DNA from: Planctomycetota bacterium
GTDB taxonomy: Bacteria > Planctomycetota > Phycisphaerae > FEN-1346
Assembly: GCA_026386995.1 (NCBI GenBank)
Contig: JAPLMO010000407.1
Span: 1-19,338 of the forward strand
DNA: 19,338 nt
Reading direction: 5' to 3'
A program made the translations under genes and the position numbers. This document shows, piece by piece, positions 1 through 6,483 of the stretch. Every line of letters begins with the position of its first letter. The stretch's first letter is position 1. The notes beneath the pieces were generated by a model that saw only the letters and a list, made by a program, of their open reading frames with translations, did not search any database and was not told the DNA's origin.

Positions 1-75
1 GTCCCCTTTGCCCTGCCGGAAAAGGGGACAGCCCCCGTTTCCATAAAGCCGGAAACGGGTGCAGCCCCCTTTTCC
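1..75. repeat. Tandem 33-bp hairpin-forming repeat
   Basis: A 22-bp block at 15-36 recurs at 48-69 with three mismatches, a 33-bp period. Each unit contains an inverted repeat: GTCCCCTTT (1-9) pairs with AAAGGGGAC (21-29), and CCCGTTTCC (34-42) pairs with GGAAACGGG (51-59). A third, partial unit seems to start at 65-75. The array lies downstream of the stop of the exported coiled-coil gene. It could act as a 3'-end RNA structure, but no T-run is seen to make it a classical terminator. The rest of 76-119 shows nothing clear. Confidence 0.6.
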
Positions 76-119
76 TCGCCCCGCTAAACGCGTTCCAGGC
101 CCCTTTTTCGTCTGGGGCG

Positions 120-932
120 TTACTTGTGGTCGCCGCCGCCCTTGTCGCCGCGGTCGCCGCCTCTTTCGGACTTCTCGGTCTTGTCGCGGTGATCGCCCTT
201 ATCCTTTTCGGAGGAACGGGAATCCGGGCGATACTTGTGATCGGGTTCCTTCTTGCCCTTGAGCATGTCGTCGAGGCGGGTGGCGACGATCTTCTGGCGA
301 TTGGCGGCGCGGGCCTTCAGTTCCTCGCGCAGGGCGTCCATCCGCCCTTCGAGTTGTGCGATCTGTGCCTCGCGGGTCGCCATCTCAACGTCGAAGAGCC
401 GGTCGAGGACCTTCCGGAGTTCCTGGCTGAGGGCGTCGCGCTCCGCCGCGTCGGTGGCCGCGCGGGCCTTGTTGGCGAGGTCCTGGGCGCGGAATCGCAA
501 CTGTTTTTCCTCGATGGCCTTGCGGAACCCCTCCGGGTCGTGGCCCTTGAGGTCCTTCAGTTGAGCGACTTCGTATCGCAAGTGCCGGCAGACCTGGCGG
601 AACTGGTCGGTGTTGGTGGTGCGCAAGCGGTCGAGTTCCGGCCGCATCCACGGCATGTTCTCGTCCACGAAGGCGAGGATGTCGGCCACGTCAGCGTCGG
701 TCACGTCACGGAAGATCGGGGCGACGCGCACGGGCGAGCGGCCGTCCGGCGCCTGACCATCGCGGCCCGCATCAGGGGCCTGGGCCGGCGCAGGTTTGGC
801 CGGCCGCGCCCCGGCGGCCGCGACCGCCGCCGCGCCGTTGCCGCGCGTATCGTCTCCGGCGAAGATCGGGCAGGCCAGGACGGCCAGCCCGATGACGATC
901 GCCGTGCCGCACAAAAGGGTCCGCATCGGCAT
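120..932 (-). CDS. Exported coiled-coil protein of an ECF sigma operon
   Basis: This 270-residue protein was not matched to a named family. It has an N-terminal hydrophobic signal (about residues 5-25; cleavage after IFA likely, although the preceding LAC could be read as a lipobox), then an Ala/Pro-rich linker to about residue 68. A charged helical region follows (about 70-225) with heptad-like Glu/Arg/Leu patterning, and the last 45 residues are very rich in Lys, Asp, Glu, Arg and Gly. The architecture resembles small periplasmic Spy/CpxP-like or metal-sensor proteins, which is only an analogy. The ATG at 932 (or 926) is chosen because AAGG lies just upstream and the frame before it is the antisigma gene read out of frame. 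It begins 13 bp after the anti-sigma gene and is probably co-transcribed as the third gene of that operon. Confidence 0.75.
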   Translation of the reverse strand: MPMRTLLCGTAIVIGLAVLACPIFAGDDTRGNGAAAVAAAGARPAKPAPAQAPDAGRDGQAPDGRSPVRVAPIFRDVTDADVADILAFVDENMPWMRPELDRLRTTNTDQFRQVCRHLRYEVAQLKDLKGHDPEGFRKAIEEKQLRFRAQDLANKARAATDAAERDALSQELRKVLDRLFDVEMATREAQIAQLEGRMDALREELKARAANRQKIVATRLDDMLKGKKEPDHKYRPDSRSSEKDKGDHRDKTEKSERGGDRGDKGGGDHK

Positions 933-945
933 CACCGCCTTCTGC

Positions 946-1473
946 TCAGGCGTCCACTTCCGCCCGAAGTTGGTTGAAGAAGAACTCGAGTTCCTCGAAC
1001 GTCTGGTCGTCCGGCGCGGCCGGGGCCGCCTCGGGGGTCTTCGCGGTTGCGTACCCTTCGAGCATCTCAACGCCAGCCGTGATCTCCGCAATCTCTTCCT
1101 GAACGTGAGTGTCCGTGACCCACGGGTCGGCCGCCTGCCGGCAGATCGTCGGCACAAAGGTTGCCGCGCCTATGGCCAGGACGACGACGGCCGCCGCCGC
1201 GGCCACCCAGCGGTAGCGCCGCCGGATCGAGACGACCGCCGGCCGCGCGCCCGAAGCCGTGCGGGCGCGGTCGCGGAGCGTCTTCATCACCTCCGGCCGA
1301 ACGGCGGGCGTTCGCTCCAGGGTCGCCAGGGCCGCCAGGCCGCGCGCCAGGCTTTCGGCCTCGCGGCGGCAAGCGTCGCAGCCGGCCAGGTGCGATTCGA
1401 GCGCCTGCCGGCGGGAGGGGGGCAACTCGCCCGACGCATACAGCACCCATTCCGTTTCGTTGGGGCAGATCAT
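946..1473 (-). CDS. Zinc-finger anti-sigma factor, single-pass membrane protein
   Basis: The 175-residue protein should bind and inhibit the ECF sigma factor encoded just upstream. Residues 1-40 carry a typical ZAS-type domain: Cys3, an acidic/proline stretch, then His28-x3-Cys32-x2-Cys35. A basic stretch (RRRYRW) leads into one transmembrane helix at about 89-110, leaving a roughly 65-residue extracytoplasmic tail. Its ATG overlaps the sigma stop codon in an ATGA arrangement, so translation is probably coupled and the two proteins are made together. No site-2 or site-1 protease gene is seen nearby, so the release mechanism is unknown. Confidence 0.9.
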   Translation of the reverse strand: MICPNETEWVLYASGELPPSRRQALESHLAGCDACRREAESLARGLAALATLERTPAVRPEVMKTLRDRARTASGARPAVVSIRRRYRWVAAAAAVVVLAIGAATFVPTICRQAADPWVTDTHVQEEIAEITAGVEMLEGYATAKTPEAAPAAPDDQTFEELEFFFNQLRAEVDA

Positions 1474-2003
1474 AACTTATCCTCGGGCAACAACTCGCCC
1501 AGTTTCTTCAGCGCCCTGTGCGCCCGGGCCAGGACCGTGCCGAGCGGCTCGCCGGTCGTCCGGGCGATGTCCTTGAACGCCAAATCGCCGTAATACCTCA
1601 AAAGCAGCACTTCGCGGTCGGCCGCCGAGAGGCGTGCGATGGCGGCCTCGACCCGCCACGAACCTTCGCGGCGCATCATCCCCTTGTCCGGCGGGTCCGC
1701 AGTCCTGAGCGATGCCGCCACGGGCGGGTCGTCGCCTTCATCAAGGCTGACTGACGGCTCGCGAGGCTGCCGGCGGATCCAGTCGCGCGCCAGGTTTACC
1801 GCGATGCGAAAGACCCATGCCCGGAACTTCCCCTCCGGATGGTACGTATCCAGGCTCCGAAAGGCCCTCAGCATGGTTTCCTGCATCAGGTCTTCGGCTA
1901 CGTCGGCCCGGCCGATCAGGCGAAACAGCAGCCCGTATACCCGCGGCGCAAACGTCACCAGGAGCGCCTCCAGGCTGCTCGGATCGGTTGGGTCCGTGGT
2001 CAT
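1470..2003 (-). CDS. ECF-family RNA polymerase sigma factor
   Basis: The 177-residue protein has the two-domain ECF layout. Region 2 (about residues 15-80) includes the DLMQETMLRAF core-binding helix and the FRAWVFRIAVNLARDWIRR segment that contacts the -10 element. An acidic, proline-containing linker runs to about 115. Region 4 (about 118-170) has the SAADREVLLLRYYGDLAFKD helix-turn-helix preamble and GTVLARAHRALKKL recognition helix. The ATG at 2003 is preceded by AGGTGG. It is first in a three-gene operon with its anti-sigma factor and an exported coiled-coil protein, consistent with a cell-envelope stress response. No convincing autoregulatory ECF promoter could be assigned in the upstream spacer. 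Confidence 0.93.
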   Translation of the reverse strand: MTTDPTDPSSLEALLVTFAPRVYGLLFRLIGRADVAEDLMQETMLRAFRSLDTYHPEGKFRAWVFRIAVNLARDWIRRQPREPSVSLDEGDDPPVAASLRTADPPDKGMMRREGSWRVEAAIARLSAADREVLLLRYYGDLAFKDIARTTGEPLGTVLARAHRALKKLGELLPEDKL

Positions 2004-2119
2004 GCCGCCACCTAAGTAAACGATGCTAACCTTCGATTATTGCCTGCCGCTGCCCCGGAGGTAACGTTCGCGATGTCGATTTTATGTAGTGCCACCGAAT
2101 TCTCGCCCATTATGGTATC

Positions 2120-2200
2120 GGGTGCCACGGTTGCGCCGTTCAGCAACCGTGCCGTCGTTCGACGCAGAGCACGGCTGCAAACAGCGCAGCCGTGGCACCC
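2120..2200. repeat. Double-hairpin palindromic repeat, copy A
   Basis: An 81-bp element bounded by GGGTGCCACGG (2120-2130) and its complement CCGTGGCACCC (2190-2200). Inside, CACGGTTGC pairs with GCAACCGTG, and CACGGCTGC pairs with GCAGCCGTG, giving two 9-bp hairpins within the outer inverted repeat. It lies between the divergent sigma-factor and ruvX genes. A degenerate start of the same motif (TTTATGTAGTGCCACC) occurs at about 2082-2097, suggesting an older or nested copy. The flanks differ from those of copies B and C. Confidence 0.8.
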
Positions 2201-2228
2201 AGCGTCTTGGATAATGTGCAATCTGAGT

Positions 2229-2254
2229 GCAGCACTACCCGGCAGCACTACCCG
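2229..2254 (+). repeat. 13-bp tandem duplication upstream of ruvX
   Basis: GCAGCACTACCCG is present twice in perfect tandem, ending five bases before the -35 hexamer of the ruvX promoter. It may be simple slippage or an upstream binding site; nothing decides between them. Confidence 0.6.
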
Positions 2255-2258
2255 GCCG

Positions 2259-2288
2259 TTGACACCCGCGCCAGGCCGCGGCTATAAC
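2259..2288 (+). promoter_or_regulatory. Sigma-70-type promoter of ruvX, probably leaderless
   Basis: A perfect -35 TTGACA (2259-2264) is followed after 18 bp by TATAAC (2283-2288), five of six matches to the -10 consensus. Transcription would start about 7 bases downstream, at or next to the A of the ruvX ATG at 2296. There is no Shine-Dalgarno sequence between the -10 box and the start codon. Confidence 0.7.
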
Positions 2289-2295
2289 AGAGCCC

Positions 2296-2712
2296 ATGCG
2301 AATTCTTGCCCTGGACCTTGGGGAGCGGCGCGTCGGGGTGGCCCTCAGCGACCCCGATGGTATCATGGCCCACCCTCTGGTGCAACTGGAGCCGCGCGGC
2401 CGGCGGGACCTTGTGGCCTCCGTAGTCCGCCTGGTCGAGGAGCATGGGGCGGGTCGGGTCGTCGCCGGAATTCCCCTCTTGCCGGACGGCACGCGCGGCG
2501 AGCAGGCCCGGCGGGCGACCGGCGTGATGACGGCGCTGCGCGAAGTGCTCAAGGTGCCGGTCGTGGAGTGGGACGAACGGTTCTCCACCCAGGAGGCCGA
2601 GCAGGCCTTGCGTGAGGCAGGCGTCAAACCCCGGCAGCGTCGCGAGCGACTGGACAAGGCCGCCGCCGCCGTCATTCTTCAGGCGTATCTTGACGCGGGG
2701 GCTCCTCTTTAG
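2296..2712 (+). CDS. ruvX: RuvX/YqgF-type Holliday junction resolvase homologue
   Basis: The 138-residue protein matches the usual length of the YqgF/RuvX RNase H-like fold, implicated in 16S rRNA 5'-end maturation and in Holliday-junction processing. Asp7 in LALDLGERRVGVALSD, the WDERFST block (about 92-98) and Asp120 in RERLDKAAAAVILQ match the catalytic acid positions. The ATG at 2296 gives the expected N-terminus. No ribosome-binding site is visible, and the promoter places the transcript start essentially at the ATG. The last 41 bp overlap the 3' end of the convergent RNase E/G gene. Confidence 0.93.
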   Translation: MRILALDLGERRVGVALSDPDGIMAHPLVQLEPRGRRDLVASVVRLVEEHGAGRVVAGIPLLPDGTRGEQARRATGVMTALREVLKVPVVEWDERFSTQEAEQALREAGVKPRQRRERLDKAAAAVILQAYLDAGAPL

Positions 2713-4306
2713 GAGGCGGCGGGGGCGGCGCCGGCGGGGCAATGTCGACACGCATTTCCACGGCATGTTCGTCCATGCAGCGGTAGGACGCCTGGTCCAG
2801 GACCACCGTCGGGCCGGCCTTGATGCGGATGCGTTTGTGGCTGTCGGTCTCCATGCGGACGAGGGTCGCGCGCTTGGCGTTGTTGATGTGGTCCGCCACC
2901 TCCGGGTGAACCGACACTTCGATCTGTGCGATACCGTCGCGGCTGACGAGCAACTTCAGGTGCCGCAGCACTTCCAGGGCCACCGATTCGGGGTGCTTGA
3001 GGATTCCCGAGCCTTTGCAGTAGGGGCAGTCCATGAAGGTGGACCGTTCGAGGCTGGGCTGGACGCGCTGGCGGGTCATCTCGATGATGCCGAACTTGGA
3101 GATGTGTAGCATTTGGCTTCGGGCCTTGTCGCCCTCGAATGCCTCGCGGAAGGCCCGCTCGACATGGCGGCGGCTCTCGGCCTTCATCATGTCGACGAAG
3201 TCGATGACGAGGACGCCGCCGAGGTCCCGCAGGCGGATCTGGCGTGCGATCTCCTTGGCGGCCATCAGGTTCAACTGGTGGGCCGATTCCTCGGCGTCGC
3301 GGCCGTGCTTGAAGCGACCGGAGTTGACGTCGATGGCCACCAGCGCCTCGGTCTGGTCGATGACAATGCTGCCGCCCTTGGGGAGCGGGACCGTGCGGCT
3401 GTAGATACGTTCGATCGCCTCCTCGACGTGGTACTTGTGGAAGAGCGGGACCTTCTCGGTGTAGAGTTTGGCGGAGCCGACGTGGCGCGGCATGGCGATC
3501 TTCATGAACTCGCGGACGCGCTTGAGGACCGCCTCGGAGTCGACCCAGATGGTCGAGATCTCGGGGGTGTAGATGTCGCGGAGGGTCCGCAGCACGAGGT
3601 CGGATTCGCGGAAGATCTCGGCCGGGGCCTTGGCGCCCTGGGTCCGGGCCTGGACGACCTTCCAGAGGCGGCCCATGTACTGGAGGTCCCGCTGGAGGTC
3701 GCGCTTGGAGCGTCCGAGGCCGGCCGTGCGGACGATGAAGCCCGTGTCGGGCGGGGGGTTGCAGGAGGCCAGGAGGTCGCGAAGTTGGCGGCGCTGGTCT
3801 TCGTCCTCGATTTTCTTCGAGACGCCCAGTCGCCCGAGGCCGGGCATCAGGACGAGGTACCGGCCGGGGATCGAGAGGGCGGTCGTTAGGCTTGGCCCCT
3901 TGGTGCCGATGCCCTCTTTGGTGATCTGAACGACGACCTCGTCGCCGGGCCGGAAGATCTCCTGGATGCGCCGGTGGGGGTGGCGCTGGTGCCCCTCGCG
4001 TGCCTTGGGCTCGGCCTCGCCGGCGGGTGCGGCGCCGTCGCCTTTTTCGCCGCCCTTTTTGCGTCGCGGCCAGGCGGCGGGGATGACGTCGCTGGCGTGC
4101 AGAAAGCCGTTCTTGGCCATGCCGATGTCGACGAAGGCCGCCTGGATGGTCGGCTCGATGTTATTGACGCGGCCCTTGTAGATGTTGCCGACGTGTCGCT
4201 CGATGCTTGCCCGCTCCATGTACAGTTCGTTGAGCGCGCCGTCTTCGACGACGGCGATGCGGCATTCCTCCCCCTCGACGACGTTGATGAGCATTTCCTT
4301 AGGCAT
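2672..4306 (-). CDS. rng: Ribonuclease E/G family endoribonuclease
   Basis: The 544-residue protein cleaves single-stranded RNA in rRNA maturation and mRNA decay. The S1 domain (about 37-135) contains GNIYKGRVNNIEPTIQAAFV and carries a Lys/Gly/Glu-rich insertion at about 80-112. The RNase H-like and DNase I-like catalytic region follows, with metal-ligand Asp326 (VAIDVNSG) and Asp369 (VIDFVDM), 43 residues apart as in E. coli RNase E. The zinc-link CPYC (Cys427, Cys430) keeps the expected spacing. The long C-terminal degradosome scaffold of RNase E is absent; instead there is a short tail with a run of prolines and acidic residues. The ATG at 4306 has AAAGGACC just upstream. E versus G subfamily cannot be settled here; rng is the better symbol by size. 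Confidence 0.93.
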   Translation of the reverse strand: MPKEMLINVVEGEECRIAVVEDGALNELYMERASIERHVGNIYKGRVNNIEPTIQAAFVDIGMAKNGFLHASDVIPAAWPRRKKGGEKGDGAAPAGEAEPKAREGHQRHPHRRIQEIFRPGDEVVVQITKEGIGTKGPSLTTALSIPGRYLVLMPGLGRLGVSKKIEDEDQRRQLRDLLASCNPPPDTGFIVRTAGLGRSKRDLQRDLQYMGRLWKVVQARTQGAKAPAEIFRESDLVLRTLRDIYTPEISTIWVDSEAVLKRVREFMKIAMPRHVGSAKLYTEKVPLFHKYHVEEAIERIYSRTVPLPKGGSIVIDQTEALVAIDVNSGRFKHGRDAEESAHQLNLMAAKEIARQIRLRDLGGVLVIDFVDMMKAESRRHVERAFREAFEGDKARSQMLHISKFGIIEMTRQRVQPSLERSTFMDCPYCKGSGILKHPESVALEVLRHLKLLVSRDGIAQIEVSVHPEVADHINNAKRATLVRMETDSHKRIRIKAGPTVVLDQASYRCMDEHAVEMRVDIAPPAPPPPPPKEEPPRQDTPEE

Positions 4307-4329
4307 AAGGTCCTTTCGAAGTTCCTTCG

Positions 4330-4347
4330 CGGTCGCGTGGGCGACCG
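4330..4347 (-). promoter_or_regulatory. Hairpin in the RNase E/G mRNA leader
   Basis: CGGTCGC pairs perfectly with GCGACCG around a four-base loop, ending 24 bases upstream of the rng start codon and just before the Shine-Dalgarno sequence. RNase E leaders in other bacteria form structures used for autoregulation; a similar role here is only a guess. The stem resembles one hairpin of repeat copy B. Confidence 0.4.
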
Positions 4348-4385
4348 GCGGCTTTTCATTGCTGCCTGTACGAGCGGCTGCGGCC

Positions 4386-5012
4386 TCAGCCCAGGCGAAT
4401 CTCGGTGCGCCGGATGGCGGTGCGGGCTATCTCCTCCTGGGAGAACCCGAGCAGGCGGAGCACCTCGTCCGGGCGCACGGTGCCGGAGGGGCCGGTGGCC
4501 AGGGTCATGCGCACCTCGACCGGGCCGGCCTCGATCGTCCGGATGAATGCGCGGGCGTCCAGCGCCTTATCGCCGGTCGGGCGATGGCGCACGATGGGCG
4601 CCTCGGTGCGAGCCATGAGGCGCGCGACGCGGTCGGGGAGGTCCGGACAGGGCCCCTGGAGCCGGGCAATGTACACGACGGCCTGCGGCCGCGCCTTATC
4701 GGCGGGACGGACGAGATCTAGCGAGGCGACCTCGATGCCGCACGGAACCTGCCGGCGAAGCGCTTCCAGCGCAACGTCAGGATTGACCCAGTCGGCCAGT
4801 TCGAACTCCAGGAGTTCGGCCTCTGAGGCAATTCCGACGCTCCGGGGCTCCACGAGCGACATTCGCGGCCGCGGGTTGAACCCCTCGCTCATCCGGAGGG
4901 GCAACTTCGCCCGCCTTAGCGCCCGTTCCCACAGACGCATCGTGTCGTGATGGCTCAGGAAGCGCTTATCACCTCCCACGTGAAACCAAAGCCTGAGACG
5001 CTGACGAAACAA
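4386..5012 (-). CDS. TIGR03936/DUF2344 family protein (radical-SAM partner)
   Basis: The 208-residue protein has the family signature: a WFHVGGDKRFLSHHDTMRLWERALRRA block near the N-terminus followed by LRMSEGFNPRPRMS. In many bacteria this domain is fused to, or sits beside, a B12-binding radical SAM protein and lies next to rng, as here; its biochemical role is unclear. A TTG start at 5012 is chosen: GTGGAGGAC provides a strong Shine-Dalgarno four bases upstream, and the protein then begins right at the conserved domain. The reading frame is open up to 5144, but that extension is encoded by a palindromic repeat and is not credible. No radical SAM gene is found in the window. Confidence 0.8.
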   Translation of the reverse strand: MFRQRLRLWFHVGGDKRFLSHHDTMRLWERALRRAKLPLRMSEGFNPRPRMSLVEPRSVGIASEAELLEFELADWVNPDVALEALRRQVPCGIEVASLDLVRPADKARPQAVVYIARLQGPCPDLPDRVARLMARTEAPIVRHRPTGDKALDARAFIRTIEAGPVEVRMTLATGPSGTVRPDEVLRLLGFSQEEIARTAIRRTEIRLG

Positions 5013-5053
5013 TAGTCCTCCACTCTTCTGATGCCGGCGGCGAAACAACGTTG

Positions 5054-5172
5054 CGTCAACTTTAATTATGTGGGTGCCACGGCTGCGCAGTTCGCAGCCG
5101 TGCGTCCCCGTTGCCGACCACGGTCGCCTAGGCGACCGCGGCACCCACAGATTCAGTCCTGACAGGCTACTA
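5054..5172. repeat. Double-hairpin palindromic repeat, copy B, with conserved flanks
   Basis: The core (5070-5148) is bounded by GTGGGTGCC and GGCACCCAC. Inside are a 10-bp hairpin CACGGCTGCG/CGCAGCCGTG and a perfect 18-bp palindrome CGGTCGCCTAGGCGACCG. About 16 bases before the core and 24 after it match the flanks of copy C (TCAAC-TT-TTAT upstream; AGATTCA....TGAC.GGCTACTA downstream). The end of the downstream flank coincides with the stop codon of the oxidoreductase gene ending at 5170. Confidence 0.8.
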
Positions 5173-6471
5173 GGCCCCCAGTTGGGTCTGACCCGGCATG
5201 GCGACGGGGTCGACGGGGTGCGGCCCGAAGGCCACTTTCTCCGGAAACAGGTTCAGTTTCGAGGCGTTCATGACCCAATCGTATTTGATCTCGCGGCCGG
5301 TGTAGGCGGCCATGCGGCCCATGACGGCCGTCAGGGAACTCTCGGCGACGCGTTTGCCATCGTTCAGAATGTTGCCGGAGCGGATGCTCGCGATGAGGTC
5401 CATGTGCTCCTGGACGCTGGGGTCACGGCGGTCGCCCTCGAACTTCCAGGGATTCTTGCCGCTGATGGTCCCGCTGTAGAGGTTGCAAACGCCGTCCGTG
5501 CCGACAATGCGGTCGGTGATGAATCGCATGGCAGCCTTGCCGCCGAACTGGGCGCAGTAACTGGCGACGCGGGCGCCGCCGGGGTACTCGTACTCGACGG
5601 CAAAGTGGTCGTAGATGTTGCCCCACTTCGGCGCGGTGCGGACCTGGCGGCCGCCGACGGCGACGCACTTGACGGGCGGTCCGCCGAAGGCCCAGTTCAT
5701 CAGGTCGATGTCGTGGACGTGCTGCTCCACGATGTGGTCGCCGGAGAGCCACGTGTAGTAGTACCAGTTGCGGCACTGGTTCTCCATCTCGGACCACTCG
5801 GGCTTGGGCTGGTGGTACCAGAGCGGGGTGGCGAGGAAGTAGCACTGGCCGCCGATAAGCGTGCCGAGTTGGCCGTCAAGGGTGCGTCTCATGCTCTCGA
5901 CGTAGAGGGCGTCGTGGCGGAACTGCGTGCCGGCGAGGATCACCAGTTTCTTCTGTGCCGCCAGTTCCGAGGTGGCGATGACCGACCGCGCCCCGACCGG
6001 GTCGACGCAGACGGGCTTCTCGCAGAAGATGTGCTTGCCGGCCTCGACGGCAAGTTTCAAGTGCGACGGGCGGAAGCCCGGCGGCTCGCACAGGAGGACC
6101 AGGTCGATGCCCGAGGCCAGAAGTTTTTCGCAGTTGTCGAAGCCCGTGAAGCACCGCTCGTCGGTCACCTGCATCTTCTCGCCCAGGGCCTTCTGGAGAT
6201 TTGCGCGGACCGGGTCGATGCGGTCCTTGAAGAGGTCCGCCATGGCCCACAGGACGACGCCGGGCGTCGAGTTGACGCAGTTCGTGGCGTCCACCGTGCC
6301 GCGCCCGCCGCAACCGACGAGGCCGATCTTGACCGTATCGGACCCTGCGGCATAGGCGACGCGCGGCAGAATGCTCGCTGCGGCGAGGCCCGCGCCGGCG
6401 GCGGCCGAGACCTTCAGGAAGTCGCGGCCGGACGGATCGGGCGAGGCGGAAGGATGTTGAGAGTTCGGCAT
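5170..6471 (-). CDS. Gfo/Idh/MocA family oxidoreductase, atypical Tat signal
   Basis: The 433-residue protein belongs to the NAD(P)-dependent sugar or cyclitol oxidoreductase family. A Rossmann domain starts at about residue 46 (VKIGLVGCGGRG), has the family EKP motif at 151-153 and continues into the C-terminal alpha/beta domain with GDHIVEQHVHDID at about 244-256. The first 42 residues form an export signal (SGRDFLKVSAAAG..., likely cleavage before GSD) in which the usual twin arginine is Gly15-Arg16. Its neighbour 12 bp upstream is a same-length paralogue with an intact RR, with which it is co-transcribed. The start at 6471 has AAAAGGAG at good spacing. Substrate unknown. Confidence 0.9.
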   Translation of the reverse strand: MPNSQHPSASPDPSGRDFLKVSAAAGAGLAAASILPRVAYAAGSDTVKIGLVGCGGRGTVDATNCVNSTPGVVLWAMADLFKDRIDPVRANLQKALGEKMQVTDERCFTGFDNCEKLLASGIDLVLLCEPPGFRPSHLKLAVEAGKHIFCEKPVCVDPVGARSVIATSELAAQKKLVILAGTQFRHDALYVESMRRTLDGQLGTLIGGQCYFLATPLWYHQPKPEWSEMENQCRNWYYYTWLSGDHIVEQHVHDIDLMNWAFGGPPVKCVAVGGRQVRTAPKWGNIYDHFAVEYEYPGGARVASYCAQFGGKAAMRFITDRIVGTDGVCNLYSGTISGKNPWKFEGDRRDPSVQEHMDLIASIRSGNILNDGKRVAESSLTAVMGRMAAYTGREIKYDWVMNASKLNLFPEKVAFGPHPVDPVAMPGQTQLGA

Positions 6472-6483
6472 AATCCGCTCCTT

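Noticed and set aside
933..1157. Upstream extension of the exported coiled-coil gene
   Set aside because: It overlaps the anti-sigma gene in another frame, is Arg/Pro-rich and would bury the signal peptide inside the protein.
2004..2119. ECF-type autoregulated promoter for the sigma operon
   Set aside because: GAAC-like and AATAAT-like pieces occur, but no pair with convincing sequence and spacing.
2120..2200. CRISPR-like repeats
   Set aside because: Copies are single and kilobases apart, with no regular spacers and no cas genes.
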